DNA from: an uncultured Arenicella sp.
GTDB lineage: Bacteria > Pseudomonadota > Gammaproteobacteria > Arenicellales > Arenicellaceae
DNA length: 58,323 bases
Direction: 5' to 3'
Assembly (NCBI GenBank): GCA_938048185.1
Contig: CALIVT010000028.1
Span: forward strand, 1-58,323
A model generated the notes under the pieces. That model searched no databases. It had not been told where the DNA came from and saw nothing but the letters and a program-made list of their open reading frames with translations. A program made the position numbers and the translations under genes. Positions 1 through 10,568 of the stretch are shown here, piece after piece (position 1 is the first letter of the stretch; each line of letters opens with the position of its first letter).

Positions 1-41
1 AAGCGGAGAATCGATGCGTAAGAAACTCAATAAACTTGACC

Positions 42-128
42 CATCGTGAACACCTGAGGTACAAGATCAGTAACAACATGTTAAGAAATTTAGGTGTTCA
101 CCATGGCGCGGAATAGGTGTTCACGATG
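42..128. repeat. Inverted/direct repeat cluster, possible IS end remnant
   Basis: A 14-bp sequence CATCGTGAACACCT (42-55) is repeated in perfect inverted orientation as AGGTGTTCACGATG at 115-128. A direct, one-mismatch copy AGGTGTTCACCATG lies at 92-105. Multiple GTGTTCAC-type repeats close to a CGGAATACGC-like sequence (131-140) resemble the multiple-repeat termini I remember from IS21-family elements. No transposase gene is present, so if this is an IS end it is a solo remnant. It could also be a binding site array for a regulator of the gene starting at 232. Confidence 0.4.
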
Positions 129-231
129 AACGGAATACGCAACTAACAAGTAACCAAAGTTCACTCCGCAGCAGAGCTGCGCCGCAGGGTGTCGTGTCGA
201 TGCGCCACCCCTTGACGTTATAGAGGCTACG

Positions 232-711
232 ATGACGATTAACACTTCTAAAAGAAAAACGACACAAATTTTGTTATCTGGACTCGTTCTGACTACGTGG
301 GATAAACCGATAGTTAATGCAGTTATTTTACCAGCGCATGCACAGACATCTATTGCATTCCAAGTCGGCGTATATGGCCTTAACTCAAGCATTGAAGACG
401 GAGTGCAGAGCAATACCCGGCAAGCGTGTGTTATTTTTGAGTCTGATTTGACGGTTACATATTTGGAAGAAACCGTTGAAAATGTTGATGGTGTAGACAC
501 TATTACACGCTACAAAGGAAGTACAAGGCATATTCCTGGTGCATCAGAAATACCTTTCTTTGTGCTTGAATGCAATAATTCGAATAGTCAAAAATTTATT
601 GGGATAGAATTTATTTCGAATGAATCTATTTCTGGCAGGATTAATATCGGGACGACGAGTTCGCCCTTTAGATTTCCTCGAAGTGAATCTACTTTGAGTT
701 TCGAGTGTTAG
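232..711 (+). CDS. Small exported protein of unknown function
   Basis: I do not recognise a characterised family for this 159-residue protein. The start has a good ribosome binding site (AGAGG about 8 bases upstream). The N-terminus has basic residues (SKRK, 6-9), a hydrophobic stretch (about 12-33) containing W-x-KPIV, and then LPAHAQT (33-39), which looks like a signal peptidase I site (AHA/Q). I recall similar Trp-Lys-Pro...Leu-Pro-Ala-His-Ala leaders on small secreted proteins of marine gammaproteobacteria, but cannot check this. The mature part is polar, beta-rich in appearance, with three cysteines including the C-terminal residue. The gene stands alone beside the repeat cluster at 42-128 and is AT-richer than the downstream housekeeping genes, which may indicate acquired DNA. 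Confidence 0.6.
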   Translation: MTINTSKRKTTQILLSGLVLTTWDKPIVNAVILPAHAQTSIAFQVGVYGLNSSIEDGVQSNTRQACVIFESDLTVTYLEETVENVDGVDTITRYKGSTRHIPGASEIPFFVLECNNSNSQKFIGIEFISNESISGRINIGTTSSPFRFPRSESTLSFEC

Positions 712-785
712 TTTAGTGGAGGCGCGTTTTGATTGAAGGTGGAATTTCCCCCATTTTACCTGAGCTTAAAAGCAGAGCGTTAGCA

Positions 786-821
786 AGAAAAAAGCCGTTA
801 CCGAATAACTACGATAACGGC
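786..821 (-). terminator. Rho-independent terminator downstream of folE
   Basis: Read on the minus strand, GCCGTTATCG and CGGTAACGGC form a hairpin (stem centred on 794-821), followed by a run of six T and then CTT (about 784-793). The orientation fits termination of the folE transcript, about 200 bases after its stop codon. The 712-1016 gap otherwise holds a 65-codon open frame on the plus strand without coding character and a small plus-strand hairpin at 972-987. Confidence 0.7.
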
Positions 822-1016
822 CTCTCTTTACTAATTCGAGCTTTTACATCCTGTGTCGGCTCTAGCAAACACGAGCTCCTTGATTCGTCGACAAGACTCG
901 ACTCCTATCGGCTCACGTCCAGGTGAGTGTTTTGCTGAAAAGAATATTATCGACTTATCTCGTTCGTCGCTTCACCCGTTCGGGTGAGATTTAAATCTTT
1001 TTTCGAATATGAGGTA

Positions 1017-1559
1017 TTAATCCCTGACTAGAGATAAGAATTCGGTGCGAGTCGATTGATTGCTACGAAATATACCGAGCATTGATGATGTTTTCATTGA
1101 CGAGTTTTGTTTCTCTACGCCGCGCATCATCATGCACATATGTTTGGCTTCGATGATCACGCCTACGCCTTCGGCTCCGGTAACTTCACGAATGGTTTCG
1201 GCTATTTCGGTGGTTAGTTGCTCTTGAATTTGCATGCGGCGGGCGTACATGTCGACGATGCGTGCGACCTTTGATAGCCCAAGTACTTTGCCGTTGGGAA
1301 TATAGGCGACGTGGGCTTTACCTATAAATGGCAGCAAATGGTGTTCGCACATTGAGTATAGTTCGATATCTTTGACGATAACCATCTCACGTGAGTCGGA
1401 TGGGAATAGGGCATTGTTGATAACGGCTTCTAAGTTTTGGCCGTAGCCCTGCGTTAGAAACTTCATTGCTTTTGCTGCGCGTTTCGGGGTGTCTACTAGG
1501 CCGGCACGAGACAGGTCTTCACCGCACTCGGTGATGATTTTTCGGTACGCATCTTCCAT
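1017..1559 (-). CDS. folE: GTP cyclohydrolase I (type IA)
   Basis: Converts GTP to 7,8-dihydroneopterin triphosphate, the first committed step to tetrahydrofolate, in the cytoplasm. The 180-residue length is typical of short bacterial FolE proteins that lack the N-terminal extension of the E. coli enzyme. Zinc ligands are visible: Cys71 and the two histidines in CEHH (71-74), and Cys142 in HMCMMMRGV. The presence of all three ligands marks the canonical zinc-dependent type IA enzyme rather than a FolE2 enzyme. The gene is monocistronic on the minus strand, separated by about 118 bp from the thioesterase gene upstream of it, and is followed by a good terminator at 786-821. Confidence 0.95.
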   Translation of the reverse strand: MEDAYRKIITECGEDLSRAGLVDTPKRAAKAMKFLTQGYGQNLEAVINNALFPSDSREMVIVKDIELYSMCEHHLLPFIGKAHVAYIPNGKVLGLSKVARIVDMYARRMQIQEQLTTEIAETIREVTGAEGVGVIIEAKHMCMMMRGVEKQNSSMKTSSMLGIFRSNQSTRTEFLSLVRD

Positions 1560-1677
1560 CGTTTTACTCTCAGTTAAGTTAAATCTTGCACTGCCCTCGA
1601 TTATGCAACAAACGGCTAAAATACCAAGTGATTTTGCTCACTATAGAGAAGTTGCTCGGTAATGGCCGAGGTCGCAA

Positions 1678-2469
1678 TTAGTAAAAGACCGCAACGTTTT
1701 GTCGGCCGGTTATCACTAAGTCACCCGCTTTATTCCATACTTGCATATCTTGGCTTGAATAGCCGTCGCGCGCATGCTCGGCGGCGCTGCGCATAAGCCA
1801 CCAGCCCTCTTCGCTGGCGTAGTCATCAGTCAAGAAGTTCATCATCCATGTCATGGAGCTGACGGGGGCGAACTCTTCAAACATTGGTAATACCGCAGGC
1901 GGTGGCATATCGGCAAGTCCGATTAAGCCTGCGAGCGTGTAAGCTTTATCGTCTTTGTGTCGCACCCAAATAAAGTGCTCGCTGTCTTTTGAGCCCGATA
2001 CTGGCATGCCTCCCTTGGATAGAAGGCAATCGAAATTTTCGGCAAATTTAGGGCCAGGTGCGCGTTTGAAGAAGTCTTCAGACTCTTCGACACTCGGCAC
2101 GTTCGGTTTGCGCGTAAAATCTTGATTTAAACGTGATTCTCTAGCCTCACCAAAACAAAAAACGGCGTGCGTAGCCAAGCCTTTCTCGCCTGTCATTTCA
2201 GCGCTGATATAAGCGACTGATCTGCCTCTGCGTAATACCTTAGTTTGAATTTTTACCGATCCACCGACGGGACCAATAAAGTTTATTTGTGCCGAACGCA
2301 AGGGCGGTAGATCTGGATACAGGTCGAGCGCAGCTTGAACGCAAATAGCCGCCGATAAGCCACCGTAAGTGGTTCGGCCTTGCATCCAGTTTTCTGGAAC
2401 ATTGACGCTTAGGCTATGGTCGCTCTCGCGTATGAACCCGGTAAGAATTTCAGAAAAAGTAGTACTCAT
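1678..2469 (-). CDS. TesB-like acyl-CoA thioesterase family protein
   Basis: A 263-residue protein with the features of the 4HBT_3/TesB-like double-hotdog thioesterases, which hydrolyse acyl-CoA esters. The N-terminal hotdog has the WMQGRTTYGG segment (about 28-37) where this family places its substrate-binding turn. The second hotdog contains the PMFEEFAPVSSMTWMMNFL stretch. The substrate cannot be told from sequence. It begins 8 bases after gatB and is likely the last gene of the gatCAB operon, although no functional link with tRNA amidation is known. This may be simple co-transcription. Confidence 0.8.
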   Translation of the reverse strand: MSTTFSEILTGFIRESDHSLSVNVPENWMQGRTTYGGLSAAICVQAALDLYPDLPPLRSAQINFIGPVGGSVKIQTKVLRRGRSVAYISAEMTGEKGLATHAVFCFGEARESRLNQDFTRKPNVPSVEESEDFFKRAPGPKFAENFDCLLSKGGMPVSGSKDSEHFIWVRHKDDKAYTLAGLIGLADMPPPAVLPMFEEFAPVSSMTWMMNFLTDDYASEEGWWLMRSAAEHARDGYSSQDMQVWNKAGDLVITGRQNVAVFY

Positions 2470-2477
2470 AATAAGGC

Positions 2478-3926
2478 TTAGCTCATCTTCTTTATTAGTA
2501 GTTCATTAGCCATTTTTGGGTTCGCTTTGCCGCGTGACTTTTGCATCACTTGACCCACTAAGAAGCCGATAACTTTATCGTTACCATCTTTGAATTGCTG
2601 CACTTGCTCTGGACACGCAGCTACAACCTCATCGACAATTGCCTCTATCGCGCCAGTGTCGGTGATCTGCTTGAGGCCCTTTGCTTCAATGATCGTATCA
2701 ACGTCTCCTTCTTCTTGTTCCCAGAGGGCCGAGAACACTTGTTTTGCGGTTTTGCCTGATAAAGTATTGTCGGCAATGCGGTCTAACAGCAGGGCGAATT
2801 GCTGACTATTAATTGGTGACGCGTTGATATCGAGTTCAGACTTATTTAAGTTGGCGAATAACTCGCCGCTCATCCAGTTTGCGACAATTTTGGTCTCTGC
2901 CTTAGTGGCAGCCAAGGTCGCTTCAAAGAAATCGGCAACTTCGCGGTCTGCGGTAAGCAGGTCAGCGTCGTCACTGGATAGGCCTAGCTCCGTTTCGAAT
3001 CGTGCTTTTTTAGCAACGGGTAATTCTGGCAGGGTCGCTCGAACTTCTTCTAGAAAGCTATCTTCCAACACCATCGGTGGTAAATCCGGGTCTGGGAAGT
3101 AACGGTAATCGTGCGCTTCTTCTTTAGAGCGCATTGATCGAGTTTCGTGTTTGTCGGAATCGTATAGACGCGTTTCCTGAGTAATGCTGCCGCCGTCTTC
3201 TAAGATATCGATTTGGCGTTCTATTTCATACTCCATGGCGCGCTCGACAAAGCGGAAAGAATTTATGTTCTTCAATTCGGTACGAGTGCCGTATTCGACC
3301 TGGCCACGGGGGCGCACCGAGACGTTGGCGTCACATCGAAATGAGCCTTCTTGCATGTTGCCATCACAGATCCCGATATAACGCACTAAGCTGTGCAGCT
3401 TGCGTAAATATGCAACCGCTTCACTGGGCGAGCGCATGTCAGGTTCTGAGACAATTTCAAGTAACGGCGTACCTGCACGGTTTAGATCGATGCCGGTTTG
3501 GCCTTGAAAATCTTCGTGCAGTGATTTACCAGCGTCTTCCTCTAAATGGGCACGGGTGATGCCGATGCTTTTACTGCCATTAGGGGTGTCGATATCGAGC
3601 TCGCCGAAGCCGACGATGGGCAGCTCCATTTGCGATATCTGATAGCCTTTCGGTAAATCAGGGTAGAAATAGTTTTTACGCGCGAACACGTTGCGCTGAT
3701 TGATTTGTGCGCCAATCGCAAGCCCGAATTTAACCGCGAGTCGCGCGGCTTCGTAGTTCATCACCGGCAGCACACCGGGCAGGGCGATATCGACCGCGCT
3801 GGCTTGTGTATTCGGCTCGGCGCCATAGGCGGTAGAGCTGCCAGAGAAAATTTTGGATTTGGTTTGCAGTTGCGCGTGCACTTCCAAACCGATAACGACG
3901 TCCCAACGCTGGTCCCAATTAAACAT
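2478..3926 (-). CDS. gatB: Asp-tRNA(Asn)/Glu-tRNA(Gln) amidotransferase subunit B
   Basis: Subunit B of the GatCAB amidotransferase. It binds the misacylated tRNA and phosphorylates the glutamyl or aspartyl side chain before ammonia attack. The 482-residue length is standard. The N-terminal signature [10 protein letters not shown] (about 11-20) and the [14 protein letters not shown] segment (about 87-100) are diagnostic of the GatB cradle domain. The C-terminal 150 residues are the YqeY-like helical tail that contacts tRNA, ending in ...[18 protein letters not shown]. It overlaps the gatA stop by one base, so the two are translationally coupled. Presence of GatCAB implies at least one of Asn-tRNA or Gln-tRNA is made by transamidation here. 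Confidence 0.97.
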   Translation of the reverse strand: MFNWDQRWDVVIGLEVHAQLQTKSKIFSGSSTAYGAEPNTQASAVDIALPGVLPVMNYEAARLAVKFGLAIGAQINQRNVFARKNYFYPDLPKGYQISQMELPIVGFGELDIDTPNGSKSIGITRAHLEEDAGKSLHEDFQGQTGIDLNRAGTPLLEIVSEPDMRSPSEAVAYLRKLHSLVRYIGICDGNMQEGSFRCDANVSVRPRGQVEYGTRTELKNINSFRFVERAMEYEIERQIDILEDGGSITQETRLYDSDKHETRSMRSKEEAHDYRYFPDPDLPPMVLEDSFLEEVRATLPELPVAKKARFETELGLSSDDADLLTADREVADFFEATLAATKAETKIVANWMSGELFANLNKSELDINASPINSQQFALLLDRIADNTLSGKTAKQVFSALWEQEEGDVDTIIEAKGLKQITDTGAIEAIVDEVVAACPEQVQQFKDGNDKVIGFLVGQVMQKSRGKANPKMANELLIKKMS

Positions 3927-5434
3927 TAGTGCTTGCCTCCGAGGTTAGAGTTTAGTGCGCCGTCGGCTGGCGGCGGTGCTTGCAAATGCCAATCGGTTTC
4001 CTGTTGAAATTTATGTGCGATATTCAATAGTTTGGCTTCTTGAAGGTACGGAGTGATTAAATGTAAGCCGGTGGGTAACCCCGCTTGTGTGAAGCCTGCT
4101 GGGATAGAACCGGCCGGTAAACCCGCCAGATTTGCAGGTATCGTGAAAATATCGTTGAGATACATTTCCGTGGGGTCATCACTTTTACTGTTCATGGCAA
4201 AGGCTGGGCTAGGCGTGGTTGGCCCCATTATTACGTCGCACTCGGCGAACGCGGCGTCAAAGTCGTTTGAGATTAGGCGGCGCAACTTCAGCGCTTGTGA
4301 ATAATAGGCGTCGTAATAGCCGGACGACAACGCGTAGGCGCCAATCATGATGCGGCGCTTCACTTCATTGCCAAAGCCCTCGGAGCGGGTTTTGGTGTAC
4401 ATATCGACTAAGTCGCTATACTCGGCGGCGCGTTGACCATAACGCACGCCGTCAAAGCGCGATAAATTCGACGACGCTTCGGCTGGCGCTATCACATAGT
4501 AGCTGGGCAGTGCTAAATGTGAGTTGGGTAAGGAAACTTCTTTAACGGTGGCACCGAGTGCTTCAAACTGTTTTACCGCAGTTTCGATAATTGCGGCCAT
4601 TTCGCTGTCTAAACCGGCGCCGAAGAATTCTTTTGGTAAACCAATTTTCAAGCCCTCAAGTGAGTGGTTCAAGCTTGCGGTAAAGTCCTCAGTCGGTATA
4701 TCTAAGGAGGTGGCGTCTTTGGTGTCAAAACCGGCCATGCTGTTTAGCAGTAGCGCGGCGTCTTCGGCGGTGTGTGTCATCGGCCCGGCTTGATCCAGCG
4801 ATGATGCGAAGGCAATCATGCCGTAACGCGAGCAACGTCCGTAGCTTGGCTTTAACCCTGTCAGATTGCAAAACGCGGCGGGTTGTCTAATTGAACCGCC
4901 AGTGTCTGTGCCCGTTGCAGCGGGTGCGAGTTGGGCCGCGACGGCCGCCGCGGAGCCGCCAGAGCTGCCACCTGGGACCAGCGGGTCTTGTGCTGAGCCG
5001 CGCCCCACGGAACGCCACGGGTTGGTCACGCTTCCGTAATACGAGGTCTCATTCGACGAGCCCATCGCGAATTCGTCCATGTTAGTTTTGCCTAAACTGA
5101 CCACTCCGTGTGAGTGCATGTTTTCGACTACGGTGGCGGTATAAGGTGCAATGAAGTTCTCTAAGATCTTTGAGCCACACGTAGTTTGTGTGCCTTCTAT
5201 ACAGAAGATGTCTTTTTGTGCCACGGGTACGCCGAGTAATTGCGTCGTGTCGCCGCTTGCGCGTTTTGCGTCGGCGGCTTTAGCTTGCGCTAACGCGAAG
5301 TCGGCATTAGTGCTGATAAACGCGTTGTGCTGTGAATGTTCAATGCGTTCTAAGTAGTCTTGCGTAATTTCTACGCTAGAACGTTTGCCGTCTTTTAAAT
5401 CGGCCGCTAAGGTGGCCAAGGTGGTGATAGTCAA
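3926..5434 (-). CDS. gatA: Asp-tRNA(Asn)/Glu-tRNA(Gln) amidotransferase subunit A
   Basis: Glutaminase subunit of GatCAB. It releases ammonia from glutamine and channels it to GatB. The amidase-signature triad is intact: Lys74 (VAQKD), cis-Ser157 in the GGSSGGS motif, and nucleophile Ser181 in GTDTGGS. At 502 residues it is slightly longer than many homologues because of a polar C-terminal tail. It is preceded by gatC with a 107-bp spacer that contains a 14-bp tandem duplication (5457-5484). The end overlaps the start of gatB by one base. Confidence 0.97.
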   Translation of the reverse strand: MTITTLATLAADLKDGKRSSVEITQDYLERIEHSQHNAFISTNADFALAQAKAADAKRASGDTTQLLGVPVAQKDIFCIEGTQTTCGSKILENFIAPYTATVVENMHSHGVVSLGKTNMDEFAMGSSNETSYYGSVTNPWRSVGRGSAQDPLVPGGSSGGSAAAVAAQLAPAATGTDTGGSIRQPAAFCNLTGLKPSYGRCSRYGMIAFASSLDQAGPMTHTAEDAALLLNSMAGFDTKDATSLDIPTEDFTASLNHSLEGLKIGLPKEFFGAGLDSEMAAIIETAVKQFEALGATVKEVSLPNSHLALPSYYVIAPAEASSNLSRFDGVRYGQRAAEYSDLVDMYTKTRSEGFGNEVKRRIMIGAYALSSGYYDAYYSQALKLRRLISNDFDAAFAECDVIMGPTTPSPAFAMNSKSDDPTEMYLNDIFTIPANLAGLPAGSIPAGFTQAGLPTGLHLITPYLQEAKLLNIAHKFQQETDWHLQAPPPADGALNSNLGGKH

Positions 5435-5456
5435 AACTGATGCCTGCTAATTAGAT

Positions 5457-5484
5457 GGTGTTAGTGCTTGGGTGTTAGTGCTTG
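5457..5484. repeat. 14-bp tandem duplication between gatC and gatA
   Basis: GGTGTTAGTGCTTG occurs twice in direct tandem (5457-5470 and 5471-5484) in the gatC-gatA spacer. It is noncoding and has no evident hairpin. It belongs with other short tandem duplications in intergenic gaps of this window. Confidence 0.8.
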
Positions 5485-5541
5485 AGTGCGTCGTTAATCG
5501 AGGCTTGTTTCGGCGACGCCAAAGTTACAGCTGTGCAAGAC

Positions 5542-5829
5542 TCAGTCGATTACTTTGGGAACTAAATACAATCCGCGTTCGGCGCTTGGTGCGATCGCTT
5601 GAAACTTGTCTCGCTGGTTGTGCTCGGTCACTTCGTCGGCGCGCAGACGCATAGTCGCATCAAAGGGGTGCGTCATTGGTTCGATGCCGGTGGTGTCAAC
5701 GGCCTCCATTTGTGCTACTAAATCAAGTATGTTGCCAAGCTCTGCGCTGTACTTTTCGACTTCATGATCGTCGATTTTAAGGCGCGCGAGGCGGGCAATA
5801 CCGTGTACGGTGTCGTTGTCTAAAGCCAT
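5542..5829 (-). CDS. gatC: Asp-tRNA(Asn)/Glu-tRNA(Gln) amidotransferase subunit C
   Basis: Small 95-residue belt subunit that stabilises the GatA-GatB interface. The family pattern is clear: N-terminal [12 protein letters not shown] helix (about 8-19), central [21 protein letters not shown] (about 31-51), then [15 protein letters not shown] (about 53-67), which matches the conserved H-P...R-D-V segment. First gene of the gatCAB operon on the minus strand, divergent from mreB. The 253-bp gatC-mreB spacer must contain both promoters. Confidence 0.95.
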   Translation of the reverse strand: MALDNDTVHGIARLARLKIDDHEVEKYSAELGNILDLVAQMEAVDTTGIEPMTHPFDATMRLRADEVTEHNQRDKFQAIAPSAERGLYLVPKVID

Positions 5830-6064
5830 TTAAATATTAGTCTGAAGTAGGGTGTGTGAGGCGTTTTGCCAAAGTTGCTCGAGAGTCAAAACGCGGCTCT
5901 CAAATAATGCTCTTAGAACGTTAAAAACCGTTTATAAAACCACTGTCAGCGAAAACGAAAGATAAACCACGAAATTACCACAGATAGCTCAGTTGTTGAA
6001 TAGCGCAGTCGCTCGATACACGTTACAATGGCTGATTAATACGAATAATAATTATTCTTAGTAG

Positions 6065-7129
<1,065 letters not shown>

Positions 7130-7256
7130 GTCCGTATACGCGGCGGCAACCATCGGTGCAGTGGCGATTCGAGAGCAACAATTTATGCACGAACAGCTGG
7201 CGCGTCGCCCTGTGAAAAATTGGTGCTGCCTAATCAGTGCGTTTCGCGCTTAGAAC

Positions 7257-8123
7257 GTGGCGAACCCATTTCGAAAAAACGCTGGTTGGTCACAGTACGC
7301 TGCGGTTTTTGTTATCTCGGTGGCAATGATGATGGTCGACTCGTTGACCAATTGGTTGAACGCTCCTCGCAATATTTTGTCGGTGGGTTTGTCGCCGATT
7401 CAAAGCTTGGCGTCCATTCCGTCGTCGATCGGGCGCTACTTCACTTCCACGCTTACGTCTGAGCCCGATTTACAAATCGCCTACGACAACTTGCGTAACG
7501 AATACTTCAAACTTAAATCAGAGACCTTGCTGTTGCGCGCGCTAGAGGAAGAGAATCAGAGCTTGCGCGACCTTCTTGCGGCGTCTGAGCGTCTTAAAGA
7601 AAAAATTACGTTGGCTGAATTGATGGATGTAAACCTAGACCGCGATAACCATCGGGTGTCGGTGGGGCGTGGAATTCGCGACGGAGTTTACGTTGGCCAA
7701 GCAGTGATTGATGATCAGGGTGTGATTGGTCAAGTAACCGAGGTGATGCCACTGAGTAGTATTATTGTTCTGATTACTGACCCGACCCACGCATTACCGG
7801 TCCAGGTTGAGCGCAATGGTCTGCGCACGGTCGTGAATGGCACCGGCAGCGTGTCGTTATTGCGAGTGCCGTACCTAAATGAAAACTCAGACATTATTGT
7901 TGGCGATATATTGATTAGCTCAGGCATGGGTGGGCGGTTTCCCAATGGCTACCCGGTAGCCGTGGTCAATGACGTTGAAATTATTGAAGACGAAGCGTTT
8001 ATTCGGGTTACCGCGAGTCCAATCGCTAAGCTCGATCGCTCAAATCACGTGCTGTTGCTATCTCGGCAGTCGCGGGCAGACGCAAAGAAGCGTGTCGAGC
8101 AATTGATTTCGGGAGATGAGTAG
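7257..8123 (+). CDS. mreC: Rod shape-determining protein MreC
   Basis: Periplasmic elongasome scaffold that activates PBP2. The 288-residue protein has a short cytoplasmic tail, one membrane span (about 14-32), a coiled coil (about 70-115, rich in Leu/Glu) and the beta-domain with ITDPTHALPVQV and GMGGRFPNGYPVAVV segments typical of MreC. The start is a GTG at 7257. An in-frame TAG at 7251-7253 rules out any earlier start, and no clear Shine-Dalgarno sequence precedes it, so translation may be modest. Its stop codon abuts the GTG of mreD. Confidence 0.93.
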   Translation: MANPFRKNAGWSQYAAVFVISVAMMMVDSLTNWLNAPRNILSVGLSPIQSLASIPSSIGRYFTSTLTSEPDLQIAYDNLRNEYFKLKSETLLLRALEEENQSLRDLLAASERLKEKITLAELMDVNLDRDNHRVSVGRGIRDGVYVGQAVIDDQGVIGQVTEVMPLSSIIVLITDPTHALPVQVERNGLRTVVNGTGSVSLLRVPYLNENSDIIVGDILISSGMGGRFPNGYPVAVVNDVEIIEDEAFIRVTASPIAKLDRSNHVLLLSRQSRADAKKRVEQLISGDE

Positions 8124-8624
8124 GTGGGCCCGAGCAGGAATACATCCACCATGCGTTTAGCGTTCGGCGTGTCGATCTCCGCGTTCATCGCGCTGGTGTT
8201 AACGGTGGTGCAATTACCTGCTTGGTTGTTCTATTTCTGGCCTGAGTGGATTGCCTTAGTCGTTATCTACTGGGCGTTAGCGACCCCCAAAAGTGTTGGT
8301 CCGTTTGTGGGCTTTATTATCGGCACCTTACTCGAAGTGCTGTTTGTGCGAGTGTTTGGCGTGCTTGGCCTTGGCTTAGCGACCCTGGCGTTTATGGTTA
8401 ACTCGGCCAGCCGGCAATTACGCGTGCTGTCAATTTGGCAGCAGATGATCTCCGTCGGTTTTTTTGTGGCAATTTTTAAGCTTTTGACAGGTTGGTTGTC
8501 GGGCTTGTTGGAGGAGTCTACTATCACGGCTGAAGACTGGTATTCGATCGTAGGCAGCGTGGTGATATGGCCCTTTGTCTATATTTTATTAGAGGAACTT
8601 CGTCGCACAGTGCGCATTCGATAA
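8124..8624 (+). CDS. mreD: Rod shape-determining protein MreD
   Basis: Integral membrane partner of MreC with about five predicted spans, typical for the 160-residue family. Hydrophobic segments start at about residues 10, 35, 55, 100 and 138. The conserved segments PEWIALVVIYWAL (about 35-47) and GPFVGFIIGTLLEV (about 57-70) match MreD proteins. The start is a GTG immediately after the mreC stop (zero-base gap). An ATG at 8151 is an alternative that would shorten it by nine residues. Translational coupling to mreC is likely. Confidence 0.9.
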   Translation: MGPSRNTSTMRLAFGVSISAFIALVLTVVQLPAWLFYFWPEWIALVVIYWALATPKSVGPFVGFIIGTLLEVLFVRVFGVLGLGLATLAFMVNSASRQLRVLSIWQQMISVGFFVAIFKLLTGWLSGLLEESTITAEDWYSIVGSVVIWPFVYILLEELRRTVRIR

Positions 8625-8630
8625 TTAATC

Positions 8631-10568
8631 ATGGCAGCTGACCGTATAGAGTTAAAAGATTATCTGCGTGAAACCAACCTGATTCACAGTCGTCTAATCG
8701 CCTTAGTTGTTTTACTGTGCGTGTTGACGTTTATCTTGGTGGCTCGTGTTTGGTATTTGCAAATTTATAATAATGAGCGTTTCGAAGTGTTGTCTAAAGA
8801 CAACCGCGTTCGTCTAGTGCCAATGCCACCTGTGCGTGGGCAGATTTTTGATCGCAACGGCAAGGTTCTAGCTGAGAATATTCCTGTTTTCACACTCGAA
8901 ATATTACCCAAGGATGTTGAAAATATGGACGCGTTACTCGATGAGGTTACGCGGATTATTGAGGTGTCACCTAACGACGTAAAGAAGTTTAAAGCTTTAG
9001 TGAAATCTCATCGCGGTTTCGAAGCGCAAGTATTGAAGGTGAATTTGAGTGAGGAGGAGGTTGCCCGATTTTCTGTCAACCAACACCGCTTTCGAGGTGC
9101 GCAAGTGCAGGCGCGATTGCAACGCAACTACCCATATGGCGGCGAGATGGCACATGTTCTGGGTTACGTTGGGCGTATTAATCAACGCGACAAAGAAAGT
9201 ATTGATGCGAAAGCTTATAAAGGTACGGACTACATCGGCAAGCGCGGTATTGAAGCACGCTATGAAGACCAATTACTTGGTCGAGTCGGCGTTGAGCAGG
9301 TTGAAACCAATGCTCATGGACAGCGTATTCGTCGCTTAGATAAAAATGAACCCGTGTCTGGCGATAATATTTATCTAAATATCGACGCTGATTTACAAGT
9401 CAAGGCGCGCGAATACTTAGGCGATCGACGCGGTTCGGTCATTGCCATTGAGCCTGAGAGCGGGGAGGTGTTAGCCTTTGTTAGTAACCCGGTTTATGAT
9501 CCCAATAAATTCGTAAATGGTATCGATCATCGTTCATATAACGCTCTGCGGGAAGACGTTAATCGACCGTTGTTAAATCGCACTATTAGCGGCCGATACG
9601 CACCGGGCTCAACGATTAAAGGTTTAGTTTCGCTTGCCGCGTTAGAAAACGGTTGGAGCGAAAATAAACACATTACTTGCCCCGGCTATTTTACGTTAAA
9701 GGGCAGCAGTCATCGTTATCGTTGCTGGCGTCGAGGCGGTCACGGTTCGACTTCGATGCTTAAATCAATCATGCAGTCCTGCGACGTATATTATTATCAG
9801 CTGGCCAACACGATTGGCATCGACAAGCTCTCGGCCTTTCTTAAAACGTTTGGTTTGGGCTCTCAGACGGGCATTGATTTAGACGGCGAACCGTCCGGCT
9901 TAGTACCATCGCGCGAGTGGAAGCGTGAGCGACGAGGGGTTGCTTGGTATCCCGGTGACACGCTTAATACCGGGATTGGACAAGGTGATGTGTTGGTTAC
10001 ACCACTACAGTTGGGAGTGATCTCAGCGACCCTAGCCAACCGCGGGCGGCGCATAGAGCCGCGCTTAGTGGGTCGACTTGAGCACAGCGCGAATGGCGGC
10101 AGTGATAAAGCGGTGACGACATTGGTTGGTGCGGAGTTAGGTACGGTAGTTGCTAAACCCCGAAATTTTGACGCTATTATCGATGCGATGGAAGCTGTTG
10201 TTGGGCACCCTAGAGGAACGGCGCATAACTCTGCAGGTAAAAATGTGGGCTATACCATGGCGGGTAAAACCGGTACCGCGCAGGTAGTGGCAATCCCGCA
10301 AGGCGCGCGATATGACGCGAGTAAGTTAAATGATTTTCAAAAAGATCATGCGTTATTTGTCGCATTTGCCCCGGTAGAGAAACCCAAAATCGCAATTGCG
10401 GTTATTGTTGAAAATGGCGGCAGCGGCAGCAGCGCCGCGGCGCCGGTGGCACGTAAAGTAGCGGATTTTTATTTATTAAATAAAGACGCTAACGCGGCTG
10501 AGCCGGTTCTGCCAGAGAGTGGTCAAGAACCGTCGCCTGAACCGCTTGCCAGTGTGCTGAGTCAATAA
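8631..10568 (+). CDS. mrdA: Penicillin-binding protein 2 (elongasome transpeptidase)
   Basis: Class B PBP that crosslinks peptidoglycan during lateral growth, working with RodA. The 645-residue protein has a single membrane anchor (about 20-42), the class B head with R-G-x-I-x-D-R-N (VRGQIFDRNG, about 68-77), and the transpeptidase domain with S327-T-I-K330. It also has SCD in the SxN position (MQSCDVYYYQ) and K-T-G in MAGKTGTAQ. The Ser-Cys-Asp in place of Ser-x-Asn is the form also found in other PBP2 proteins. The Pro/Glu-rich C-terminal tail (about 620-645) lies outside the catalytic domain. It overlaps rodA by one base. Confidence 0.97.
   Translation: MAADRIELKDYLRETNLIHSRLIALVVLLCVLTFILVARVWYLQIYNNERFEVLSKDNRVRLVPMPPVRGQIFDRNGKVLAENIPVFTLEILPKDVENMDALLDEVTRIIEVSPNDVKKFKALVKSHRGFEAQVLKVNLSEEEVARFSVNQHRFRGAQVQARLQRNYPYGGEMAHVLGYVGRINQRDKESIDAKAYKGTDYIGKRGIEARYEDQLLGRVGVEQVETNAHGQRIRRLDKNEPVSGDNIYLNIDADLQVKAREYLGDRRGSVIAIEPESGEVLAFVSNPVYDPNKFVNGIDHRSYNALREDVNRPLLNRTISGRYAPGSTIKGLVSLAALENGWSENKHITCPGYFTLKGSSHRYRCWRRGGHGSTSMLKSIMQSCDVYYYQLANTIGIDKLSAFLKTFGLGSQTGIDLDGEPSGLVPSREWKRERRGVAWYPGDTLNTGIGQGDVLVTPLQLGVISATLANRGRRIEPRLVGRLEHSANGGSDKAVTTLVGAELGTVVAKPRNFDAIIDAMEAVVGHPRGTAHNSAGKNVGYTMAGKTGTAQVVAIPQGARYDASKLNDFQKDHALFVAFAPVEKPKIAIAVIVENGGSGSSAAAPVARKVADFYLLNKDANAAEPVLPESGQEPSPEPLASVLSQ

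Noticed and set aside
90-500. 136-codon minus-strand open frame over the first gene
   Set aside because: It spans the repeat cluster and the antisense of the exported protein, has no RBS and no recognisable domain, and the plus-strand gene has a clear signal-like N-terminus and SD.
729-926. 65-codon plus-strand frame after the exported protein
   Set aside because: It covers a minus-strand terminator hairpin, which a coding gene would rarely contain, and has no coding character.
972-987. Perfect hairpin TCACCCGTTCGGGTGA near the folE end
   Set aside because: No T-run follows in the folE direction. On the plus strand it is followed by an AT palindrome and T-run, but no plus-strand gene needs it. 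Left as uncertain.
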